A DNA stretch of 9,644 nucleotides from Acidobacteriota bacterium (GTDB taxonomy: Bacteria; Acidobacteriota; Terriglobia; Terriglobales; SCQP01): the NCBI GenBank assembly GCA_021818645.1, contig JAKATS010000350.1, positions 1 to 9,644 of the forward strand, given 5' to 3'. The position numbers and the translations under genes were made by a program. Below the pieces are notes generated by a model, which worked only from the letters and a program-made list of their open reading frames with translations, made no database searches and was not told the origin of the DNA. Shown here in pieces: positions 1-6,861 of this stretch (the first letter of the stretch is position 1; each line of letters opens with the position of its first letter).

Positions 1-975
1 GGGGACCGGCGCCTGCCGCGCCCGCTCGGCCTTGGCCTCGAGCTCGGCGATCACCTCCTGGCGCATCTTCTCAATCTGCGCCGGGGTCATCTGCCGCTCC
101 TCGATCAGTTTTTCGCTCAGCAGGCGGATGGGGTCGCGCCGCCGCCAGGGTTCTTCTTCTTCCGCCGAGCGGTAGTTCAGCGGCTTGTCATGGATGCCGT
201 GGCCCTGATAGCGGTAGGTGAGAGCTTCAACAAAGCAGGGCCGCTGGCGCTCGCGCACAGCGGCAAAAATGCGCTCGCTGGCGCTATAAACGGCGCCCAC
301 GTCCTGGCCGTCAATCTGCTCGGTGGGCATGCCGTAACCACGGGCCCGGTCCACCAACTGGCTCAGGCTGGAATGCCGCTGCAGGCTGGTGCCCATGCTG
401 TATTGGTTGTTAATGCAGACAAATACCACCGGCAGATCCCACAGGCTGGCCAGGTTGAGCGATTCATGGAAGGTTCCGGTATCGAGCGCGCCGTCGCCAA
501 AAAAGCAGACGCACAACCCCTTGCCCGGCAGCCGCTTCAGCGCCATGCCCACTCCGGCTGCGACCGAGATGCCGCCGCCCACAATGCCGTCGCCGCCCAG
601 AAAGTGCTTGTCCGGGCTGTACATATGCATGCTGCCGCCCTTGCCCTTGGAAACTCCGGTGCGGCGGCCGAACAGCTCGGCGAAGACCCGCTCGGCGTCA
701 ATGCCCATGGCCAGGCAATGCCCATGATCGCGGTAGTGGTCCACGATGTAGTCGCGGCTGGGATCGAGGGCTTCGAGCATGCCCACCCCCACCGCTTCCT
801 GGCCGGCATAGGAATGGTAGTAGCCGCGGATCAGGCCGTTGCGGAATTCCTGCTCGCCCAGGTGCTCGAACTCGCGAATGGTGATCATCATTCGCAGCAT
901 GCGCTTCCATTGCGCGCCGCTTCGCGCCGGCCTGGCGGACGCCGGCGAGGGAATGGATTCTGAAGTCGTGCTCAT
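1..975 (-). CDS. pdhA: Pyruvate dehydrogenase E1 component, alpha subunit (3' end outside window)
   Basis: The frame is open from the ATG at 975 to base 1, giving 325 residues without a stop. E1 alpha subunits are usually about 330-360 residues, so only the last few are missing. It pairs with E1 beta to decarboxylate pyruvate (or a related 2-oxo acid) using thiamine diphosphate. Visible signatures are YYHSYAGQEA (about 53-62), RDHGHCLAMG (about 82-91), and the thiamine diphosphate/Mg motif that starts GDGALDTGTFHE (about 160-171) and ends INNQYS (about 188-193). The start is backed by GGGAG (984-988) 8 nt upstream. The E1 beta gene would be expected just off the left edge. The phosphorylation-loop region reads YRYQGHGIHDKP instead of the usual GHSMSDP-like sequence. 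Branched-chain or acetoin dehydrogenase E1 alpha is the main alternative, because these families are hard to separate by eye. Confidence 0.93.
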   Translation of the reverse strand, partial: MSTTSESIPSPASARPARSGAQWKRMLRMMITIREFEHLGEQEFRNGLIRGYYHSYAGQEAVGVGMLEALDPSRDYIVDHYRDHGHCLAMGIDAERVFAELFGRRTGVSKGKGGSMHMYSPDKHFLGGDGIVGGGISVAAGVGMALKRLPGKGLCVCFFGDGALDTGTFHESLNLASLWDLPVVFVCINNQYSMGTSLQRHSSLSQLVDRARGYGMPTEQIDGQDVGAVYSASERIFAAVRERQRPCFVEALTYRYQGHGIHDKPLNYRSAEEEEPWRRRDPIRLLSEKLIEERQMTPAQIEKMRQEVIAELEAKAERARQAPVP

Positions 976-1496
976 GCCAAATTCTCCCGGCCGCGGGTTC
1001 TGCCGGGCTGGGGTGGCGGGGTATTTTAAACCCGCTTCAGGCAACACCCCCTGCGTTCCCGGTCTGCCGCTTCACGCGGGAGGTCATATATTCCGCACCC
1101 GCAAAATCTATTTTATCGCGGCTTGTCCGGTTTGTGGGTGATTTTTCCGCTCGCCGCATCGGTGATCCGGCGGGATATGGCCCGGAAATTCAGTGTGGTG
1201 AACTCGTTGGCCATTCACGCGGATCGCGGCCGCCAAATTGAGACATCAGCGGCGGCAAGACCATATGGAACAGACATTTCTAATGCTTCGTTTCCCCAAA
1301 TCACCACTCAGTGGCTCCTCGGCCTTGGTTCCTGTCTGCTTGCCGGCTCTTCCATCCGGTCAGCAAAACTCCGGTGTCGAGCAAACAGCATTTCATGCCA
1401 GTCCCCCGCGCCCCGCCGATTCTTCTCGGCCATCGCGGAGCAGTCAAGCCGGTCACTCGCGCGTGCGTTGCGCGCGTGGCCCGCTGCCTGGCCGCT
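976..1496. other. Non-coding gap: pdhA leader and operon end
   Basis: No convincing gene was found in these 521 bp on either strand; the longest open frames have odd composition and no family resemblance. The left part is the pdhA leader. A minus-strand TAAAAT (1023-1028), about 48 bp before the pdhA start, is a possible -10 box, but no good -35 partner is visible. CCCGGC (986-991) and GCCGGG (1002-1007) can form a stem that covers part of the pdhA Shine-Dalgarno sequence. At the right, just past the stop of the last lipoprotein gene, a GC-rich imperfect hairpin (1454-1478) is present but has no T run behind it, so an intrinsic terminator is not established. Confidence 0.5.
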
Positions 1497-2297
1497 TTAA
1501 AAGAAAGGGATTACGTCCTGGCTGGTGGCGCCTCGCTTCTTGAGCGCTGCAACATAGGCATTATTCAGCCGGATAATTTCTTGCATATGCGGGAGGATGT
1601 TGGCCTGGTCGGCCAGGCATGCGGCATGCAAAATGCCGAAATCCTTCGCACTATAGCGATAATGGGCCGACAACCCCGGGGGTTGATGCGCTGGGCAGTA
1701 AGGCTGGACTTTTGTGTGTGCCATGCGCTCAAATGCGACTTCGCCCTGCCATTCGCGCAATGCCTGCCCCACGGCACCGACCCGCGTACTCAAGGCAAAC
1801 CATTGGTGCTCTGGCATGCCGAGCTTGCCGGCTTCCTGCACCGTGAAAGCCGACGTATGCAATTTGGCTTTCAGCACCTGGGTAGCCGCGGAGGATTGCT
1901 GCTCAAGTTGTTGAAAGCGCGCCATATCGTGCGCCTTGAGCGCCGCCATTTCCCGCTGCGAAAGGGTTTTGACCTTCGCGATATCCGGCTGGGGCGACAG
2001 CTGGGCCGGGGCGGCCTTGGCATCCTGGACCGCTTTCGTCACGACTTTCAAGTAGAACGCGACGTCGGCTGCCGTCAATCCCACCCGGCCGGAATTGAGT
2101 TGTTCCGTTGGCGTATAGCCAGCCAGATCGGGATGCATGGTGGTCGCGGGCCGAGATGACGAAGCCGGAATATTCGTACGAGGCGCAAGTGGATTGGCTT
2201 GGGTAGTCGTCACGGGCTGGCGATGCGAACAGCCCATCATGAAAAGGAGCGCCAGGCCCACCAGCCATGAAGTTAGCTTTTGCGGATGCATGAGCAT
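1497..2297 (-). CDS. Putative outer-membrane lipoprotein, unknown function
   Basis: This 266-residue protein begins with a lipoprotein-type signal: a short basic start, the hydrophobic run WLVGLALLFMMG, then Cys23 as the likely lipidated residue. The -3/-2 residues are Met-Met rather than the standard Leu-Ala/Ser, so the lipobox is weak. Ser at +2 would favour the outer membrane by the E. coli rule. A Pro/Thr/Ser-rich stretch (about 24-60) is followed by a mostly helical, Ala/Gln-rich domain (about 70-266). No family was recognised. The start at 2297 is chosen because AGGGA (2304-2308) lies 6 nt upstream; an in-frame ATG two codons later is possible. It is the last gene of the operon, 9 bp after the previous stop, with its ribosome site overlapping that stop codon. 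The mature N-terminus CSHRQP closely resembles CSHQQP of the upstream lipoprotein. Confidence 0.8.
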   Translation of the reverse strand: MLMHPQKLTSWLVGLALLFMMGCSHRQPVTTTQANPLAPRTNIPASSSRPATTMHPDLAGYTPTEQLNSGRVGLTAADVAFYLKVVTKAVQDAKAAPAQLSPQPDIAKVKTLSQREMAALKAHDMARFQQLEQQSSAATQVLKAKLHTSAFTVQEAGKLGMPEHQWFALSTRVGAVGQALREWQGEVAFERMAHTKVQPYCPAHQPPGLSAHYRYSAKDFGILHAACLADQANILPHMQEIIRLNNAYVAALKKRGATSQDVIPFF

Positions 2298-2306
2298 ATT
2301 GAATCC

Positions 2307-3020
2307 CTAAACTCCCGGGTATTTGTGGATCTGGGCACAGTGAGCCGCGGCCGCCGGAGGATGCTGTCCTTCGGGAACAAAGGACCAGTGTCCGGTTAAA
2401 TGCCGGGTGACACCGGCTTGCTGGCTCGTGACGTTCACATCCCCGCAAAGTACGGAACCCGCATGCACATGCGCCTGATATTCGAGAAAATCTCCAAACT
2501 GGGCCGAGCCGGATTTGGGATGGGCGCATTTGCCGGAGGCGGTAAATTTGCCTTTCCATCCAATAATGTTCCAGTTATAACTCGAGGCGCCGAGTATCAG
2601 CCATGCCGGCGTCGAGGCAGTAGCGCCGCTGCTGGACCGCTGCGTGGTTCCGCAAGCGTTGCTATGGATGGTACTGTGCCGGCTGCCCTGCGCCCGGCTG
2701 GCGCCTTTGTAATCGAAGAAATATCCATGCCGTCCCTTGCCCCATTGATAATACTTAAAATAAGCCGTACCGCTTTCACTCCAGATTTCATGCTCCACTC
2801 CGGGTAAATCCTCGGTGTAGGTGAAATGATATGCCCCGGCCCATTCCTGCGCCGGCAGGGAGGGTGGCAATCCTGGCCCGTTTGGTGGGTTGTTCATCGT
2901 TGTGGCATTTGAGCTTTGCGCGCCCGATTGGGCGGCCGCCGCCGGTTGCTGATGCGAGCAGCTCGCCGCCCCGGCAATGAGCGCGGCCAGAATGAGTAAT
3001 GTGGATGTCCGGTTCATCAT
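2307..3020 (-). CDS. Putative lipoprotein, unknown function
   Basis: From the ATG at 3020 this is a 237-residue protein with a lipoprotein signal: MMNRTSTLLILAALIAGAAS and then Cys21, with Ser at +2. A low-complexity Ala/Gln/Asn/Pro linker (about 22-50) leads to a domain rich in aromatic residues and glycine (about 55-225), probably beta, with YHFTYTEDLPG near its start and several Cys residues. No family was recognised. An in-frame GTG at 3041 would add seven residues, but it sits directly against GGAGG with no spacing and would spoil the signal-peptide start, so it was not used. The ATG at 3020 lies 4 bp after the stop of the upstream gene and has no strong nearby ribosome site, so translation is probably coupled to that gene. 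The second ATG (3017) is equally possible. Confidence 0.78.
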   Translation of the reverse strand: MMNRTSTLLILAALIAGAASCSHQQPAAAAQSGAQSSNATTMNNPPNGPGLPPSLPAQEWAGAYHFTYTEDLPGVEHEIWSESGTAYFKYYQWGKGRHGYFFDYKGASRAQGSRHSTIHSNACGTTQRSSSGATASTPAWLILGASSYNWNIIGWKGKFTASGKCAHPKSGSAQFGDFLEYQAHVHAGSVLCGDVNVTSQQAGVTRHLTGHWSFVPEGQHPPAAAAHCAQIHKYPGV

Positions 3021-3024
3021 TGGA

Positions 3025-5001
3025 TTATTGATAGGGAACACCCTCCGGACCGTGAATCATGATTGTCAAATCGTAGGCAGCGATTCCAAATGGAGCGTCC
3101 ACCCAGCAGTGAACATCCACATACGGAGAGCTGCTGCCCGGATGATCATTCATTGTGGAACATCCATTACCGCTATCGGACACAGGATTGTATAATTCGA
3201 CGGAATCCAGCACCCAGCCATTTTTGAGCTGATCGTTAATAAAAAATTGGTCATCCGCTCTGAAGCCGGTGAATACACCGGCTTGAAAGGCGTCGCCCAC
3301 GGGTCCATCCAAGATTAAACACTGTCCATTAATACTGACGCTGGAACAATAAGCATTCGCATCGGTGATCGGTAAAACTTCGATCTGAGTGGAGGGCAGA
3401 TATTGAAACGCGGTCATACTGCTTTGCCCGCAGGAATTGACTACATAGATATATCCGTTATAAGGATGGGCAAAACCTGAAACCTCGGGAATCGTGGTAA
3501 AAATTTGCCCATCGGTCCAGGAACCTTGATTAACTTGGCCGGAAACCGTCTGGCCATTGGGAGGAACGATGAAATTCACCGCACCCGAGGCGCCGAAATG
3601 ACTGCCCGTAATCAGCAAGGGATCATTCGGCTGTCCGGATGCCATGCTCAGCGACGTAATCAGCGGCGCAGGACAGGGATTGCTTGGGTTTAACCCACCG
3701 CCCGAACCGGTTCCGCCCTCTCCGATGGGATGCACCATCCGGCCGGTATTCACCTGCATTACCGGAATTTTGACCGGCTGCCGCACCCGGCTGATATTGA
3801 GGATGGTCTCTTGCACCACCCCCATATTCCGCTGCATGGCCTGGCGCAACACCGGCATTCGCACCTGCGCCATTAAATTTTGATAAAGCTTGGTTTGCAG
3901 CTCCAGTTGACGGCGCTGCCAGTCTGCCTGGACGGCCAGAACCCGGGCATGAACCTGTGCGTTCATCCGTAGAACGGCTTGATGCAGCTCCGCCAACTTC
4001 TGTGCCCGCAACGCTTGTTGCTGGGCGGTTAATGGCGGCGATGGCGGTTGTGGCTGCTTTACCGGATGGTAGGGGTGATACACCGGATGATAGACCGGGT
4101 GATAGACAGGAGCCGGATGAAAGCCCTGCTCGGCCGGTACTTGCGGCCGGTAGGGCCCGCGAGCCGGCCCCGTCAACAGCGGCTGATATTGAAACGGCAG
4201 GCGATTGCTGGCGCCGCAGGCATCCTGAATATAAAAATTGCCGGTGAGGTTACCGGCCGCCAGGAAAGGCACAATCGCCCCCAGCCAATGCCGGGAGGCG
4301 TTGGCCAGTTGTGCGATCGAGTATTGCCCCGCCTGAACCTGACGTGATTGGTTTTGAAAATTGTAGATAAAAAAGACCTGCGCCGGTAACCGGGTTTTCG
4401 CTAATAGCCGCAGATATGCGCCGGGATGGCCAAAACCGGGGGTCAGGCGCAGCAGCCGCGGGTTGGGACACAGCACACCACGCTGCACATTGGCGGCATG
4501 CCGGGCCGGCATAACCGCCAGTGACCGGCAGTTCACGCTGAAGCCGGCCTGCGCCGATTGAAAGGGCCGCTGGTGATTCGTGCTGCCGTTGATGGACAGA
4601 ACGCCCTGCAGGTAGACCGATCCCTGCATGCTTTGGGTGACCTGCCAGTCATAACTCACCGGGGTTGGCGTATTCACCGGCGCCATCATTAAAGTTGAAT
4701 GCTGGCCGTCACTGCGATAAAAGGCAAAATTAATCTGCCAGCCGGGAATCGGCCCCGGCGGCGCATTGTTCATGCCATTGCCGGGTTCGTTATAGTTCAC
4801 GCTGCCCTGAAAGTGAAGCGTAACCGGGCAGGCGCCGCTGTAATTGGCGGGAAAGACCCGCAGGCTGGCGCCTCCGCCGCTGCGGGATTGAGGCGTATTG
4901 CCACCCATGCCGCCCATCTGCGCGCTTAATTGGAGACAGCTCAATAGCGCCAGCCCGATGACCGGAATCCATCCACAAATTTGCGAGAAGTACCGTTTCA
5001 T
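3025..5001 (-). CDS. Large secreted mosaic protein: RSDG beta domain, two TIG-like repeats, helical spacer
   Basis: The protein has 658 residues and a signal peptide (1-28, ending LQLSAQ); Cys22 after LLS leaves a lipoprotein reading open. In order: a Gly/Met-rich linker; an RSDG beta domain (about 47-158, Cys58, FAFYRSDG 93-99, Trp119, Cys158); a TIG/IPT-like repeat (about 178-275); a Tyr-His-Pro-Val tandem repeat (300-314) inside a Pro-rich stretch; a long Gln/Ala/Arg-rich helical segment (about 325-400), possibly coiled coil; a second TIG-like repeat (443-536); and an unclassified C-terminal domain (538-658). The two TIG-like repeats share CPxP at the start and CGxS...FQY at the end, so each may be closed by a disulfide. 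The ATG has AGGAG five bases upstream, the clearest ribosome site of the operon. The architecture suggests an extracellular adhesin or structural protein; this is inference. Confidence 0.88.
   Translation of the reverse strand: MKRYFSQICGWIPVIGLALLSCLQLSAQMGGMGGNTPQSRSGGGASLRVFPANYSGACPVTLHFQGSVNYNEPGNGMNNAPPGPIPGWQINFAFYRSDGQHSTLMMAPVNTPTPVSYDWQVTQSMQGSVYLQGVLSINGSTNHQRPFQSAQAGFSVNCRSLAVMPARHAANVQRGVLCPNPRLLRLTPGFGHPGAYLRLLAKTRLPAQVFFIYNFQNQSRQVQAGQYSIAQLANASRHWLGAIVPFLAAGNLTGNFYIQDACGASNRLPFQYQPLLTGPARGPYRPQVPAEQGFHPAPVYHPVYHPVYHPYHPVKQPQPPSPPLTAQQQALRAQKLAELHQAVLRMNAQVHARVLAVQADWQRRQLELQTKLYQNLMAQVRMPVLRQAMQRNMGVVQETILNISRVRQPVKIPVMQVNTGRMVHPIGEGGTGSGGGLNPSNPCPAPLITSLSMASGQPNDPLLITGSHFGASGAVNFIVPPNGQTVSGQVNQGSWTDGQIFTTIPEVSGFAHPYNGYIYVVNSCGQSSMTAFQYLPSTQIEVLPITDANAYCSSVSINGQCLILDGPVGDAFQAGVFTGFRADDQFFINDQLKNGWVLDSVELYNPVSDSGNGCSTMNDHPGSSSPYVDVHCWVDAPFGIAAYDLTIMIHGPEGVPYQ
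4060..4104 (-). repeat. Tandem repeat coding for Tyr-His-Pro-Val units
   Basis: Read on the minus strand, a 12-base unit of the form TATCAYCCGGTN is repeated, with one unit shortened by a codon. It codes for YHPVYHPVYHPYHPV at residues 300-314 of the 658-residue secreted protein. It lies at the border between the first TIG-like repeat and the helical segment and probably forms an extended, His-rich spacer. Such repeats can change copy number by slippage in steps of four residues without breaking the frame. Confidence 0.85.
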
Positions 5002-5051
5002 AGCATCTCCTGATCACATTCGCTGGAATTCTTATCTCAAAACGCCATGTA

Positions 5052-6794
5052 TTACGGCTGTTTGACAAATTCCACCCGCCGGTTATCGGCGCGGCCGGCG
5101 GCGGTATCGTTGGAGCCGATGGGATCGGCGGCGCCGAAGCCTTTGGCAGTCAAACGGCCGGCGTCAATGCCGAACTGCGATACCAGCACCGACTCGACCG
5201 CTTGCGCGCGGGCTTGGGAAAGCCGGAGGTTATGCCGGGCGCTGCCGATCGAGTCGGTATAGCCGTCAATCTCCAGCTTCAGCGCTGGATCGGCGATCAG
5301 CCCATCGGCCACCTGGCGGATGATCGGCGCCGAGCTGGGCTTCAGGATCGCGCTGTCGGTATTGAAATGTATGCCGTGGGTGACATATTTGCCGCTCGCG
5401 ATGGCGCTGGCAAAATCCGGCGCCGAAGCAGCCAGCCGCACCCGGCGCAAGCCGATCGGCGCCTTATCCGGGCCGGGCGTGGCTTCCACCAGCAGATGGG
5501 TAATGGCGGGCAATTGGATCTGGTTCACGTCGGTGATCCGGGTTCCGTTCACGTACGCCCGCAGCCGGCCGTTCTGAATCCACAAATCCAGCTTCACCGG
5601 CTGGGAGAAATCCATGTTCGGAATCGTCTGATCGGAGAGCCGGTCCGACTTGGGACCGCTCACTCCAACTTCCAGAGACTTTTGCCCCGGCGCGCTGGTC
5701 AGATAAGCGGCCAGCGCGGTGCTGCCATCCGCGGTATGAAACTCCAGATCGGCTTGCGACATGTTTTCCCTGACCGGGAATTTGAAAGTCGTCTGCAGGG
5801 TAAAATTGGCGGGCAGGGTCAGCCGGGGCGAGGTCAGTTGCGTGTTCATTAAATCCAGTTGGCGCAGATTTTTGCCCAGCATCAGAGTCACCGCGTCACC
5901 GCGCGCTTTCCAGTGCGGGGGCGGCTCATCGGGTGCCATATCGGTGAAGTCGTCGTAAAAAAGAGTTTTGTCGCCGGGAACAAAGTCAATCTTCACCGCG
6001 GTCAGGTTAGGCTGCGCCGCGGGCGAGCTGGCGCCGGCGGCCGGAGCGGGCGCGGCGGGATTCACCGGCGCCGGGCTGCCGGCCGGTACGGGAGCGGGCG
6101 GCGGGGCCGCACTGGCGGGTTGAAAGTTGCGCAGCGCCCGCGCCATCTCCTGCGCCAGCCGGTCAAGCGCCTTGCGCGTGGCTTCGCCAAGCGCCGAGTT
6201 CTGAAAGCCGGCGCTCTGCATGTTGATCGTTCCGTAGTTGCTGCTGTCGAGGTTGGGGTCAAAGTGTGACTTGCTCTGTTTGCCGCGTGCGCGCAAGGTG
6301 GCGATTTTTACCCCGCGATTCACATCCACCAGGTCAATCTGCAGCAGTACCATGACGCTGATTTTGCTGCGGTTGCCGCCGACCTGTATGCCGTGGAAGC
6401 CGAAGCCGCCGAAGCTGCCCTGGGAAGTTTTGACCGAGCCGGATAGCAGCGTGCCGATGGCCACTACATCGGCCCCCGCCTGCTGGCCCAGCGCCGCAGC
6501 GCTGGCAATATCCACCGCCTGCCCCGGCGGCAGACCCTGCAGTTGGCGTGGCGCCAGTTGCGTTTTATCCAGCAGCACGCTCTGCAGCATGCCCGGCAGC
6601 ACGCTGGCCAACTGCCCCAGGTCGGCATTGCCGCTGACGTCCTGAAAAGGCAGAATGCCCACGCTGGCGCTGGGCTGGCCGCCCGATTGCGCCGCTAATC
6701 TGGTCAGGATCGCCCCGGTCAACAGCATTAGCACCAGTAGCAGTCCGGTTCCGCGCCGGAAACTCGGATTGGGTTGCATTTTCATTCCCGCCAT
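5052..6794 (-). CDS. CsgG-like / LamG-like / OmpA-like fusion protein
   Basis: From the ATG at 6794 the protein has 580 residues. After a signal peptide (1-36, cleavage near LAAQ) comes a CsgG-like domain (about 42-225): SVGILPFQDVSG at its start, a Gly-rich hairpin region FGGFGFHGIQVGG, IDLVDVNRGVKIATL, and ALGEATRKALDRLA at its end. A Pro/Ala linker (226-265) leads to FVPGDKTLFYDDF and a LamG-like beta-sandwich (about 270-458). The C-terminus (about 470-578) is an OmpA-like peptidoglycan-binding domain with YTDSIGSARHNLRLSQARA, holding the expected Asp and Arg, and a final NRRVEF. There is no lipobox Cys, unlike the CsgG pore of curli systems. The start is chosen over in-frame codons up to 7016 because those overlap the upstream gene, the signal peptide begins here, and AAGGTGGGA precedes it. 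It is probably periplasmic or outer-membrane, anchored to the cell wall. Confidence 0.9.
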   Translation of the reverse strand: MAGMKMQPNPSFRRGTGLLLVLMLLTGAILTRLAAQSGGQPSASVGILPFQDVSGNADLGQLASVLPGMLQSVLLDKTQLAPRQLQGLPPGQAVDIASAAALGQQAGADVVAIGTLLSGSVKTSQGSFGGFGFHGIQVGGNRSKISVMVLLQIDLVDVNRGVKIATLRARGKQSKSHFDPNLDSSNYGTINMQSAGFQNSALGEATRKALDRLAQEMARALRNFQPASAAPPPAPVPAGSPAPVNPAAPAPAAGASSPAAQPNLTAVKIDFVPGDKTLFYDDFTDMAPDEPPPHWKARGDAVTLMLGKNLRQLDLMNTQLTSPRLTLPANFTLQTTFKFPVRENMSQADLEFHTADGSTALAAYLTSAPGQKSLEVGVSGPKSDRLSDQTIPNMDFSQPVKLDLWIQNGRLRAYVNGTRITDVNQIQLPAITHLLVEATPGPDKAPIGLRRVRLAASAPDFASAIASGKYVTHGIHFNTDSAILKPSSAPIIRQVADGLIADPALKLEIDGYTDSIGSARHNLRLSQARAQAVESVLVSQFGIDAGRLTAKGFGAADPIGSNDTAAGRADNRRVEFVKQP

Positions 6795-6809
6795 GTTGGT
6801 TCCCACCTT

Positions 6810-6830
6810 CCTGTCCGACCTGTCCGACCT
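6810..6830 (-). repeat. Short tandem repeat in the 67-bp intergenic space
   Basis: On the minus strand AGGTCGGAC occurs twice in tandem (6813-6830) followed by a third AGG (6810-6812). It lies between the stop of the small exported protein gene and the ribosome site of the CsgG/OmpA gene. The third AGG runs directly into AAGGTGGGA, the probable ribosome-binding region. The function is unknown, and simple repeat expansion is the plainest explanation. Confidence 0.75.
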
Positions 6831-6861
6831 GAGTGGTTGCTGCCGTTCCGGGGCCGGATTT

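Noticed and set aside
190..963. 257-residue open frame on the plus strand
   Set aside because: It lies exactly opposite the E1 alpha gene, whose motifs are unmistakable; the plus-strand translation is Ala/His-rich without any family signature.
1454..1478. GC-rich hairpin after the last operon gene, considered as terminator
   Set aside because: The stem is imperfect (a 2-base bulge) and is not followed by a T run on the minus strand, so an intrinsic terminator cannot be claimed.
1123..1500. 125-residue open frame on the plus strand within the gap
   Set aside because: Low-complexity Arg/Ser/Ala composition with no ribosome site or recognisable motif; it runs into the 3' end of the opposing lipoprotein gene.
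1311..2159. 282-residue open frame on the plus strand
   Set aside because: It covers most of the lipoprotein gene on the other strand, has no signal, motif or ribosome site, and reads as an antisense shadow.
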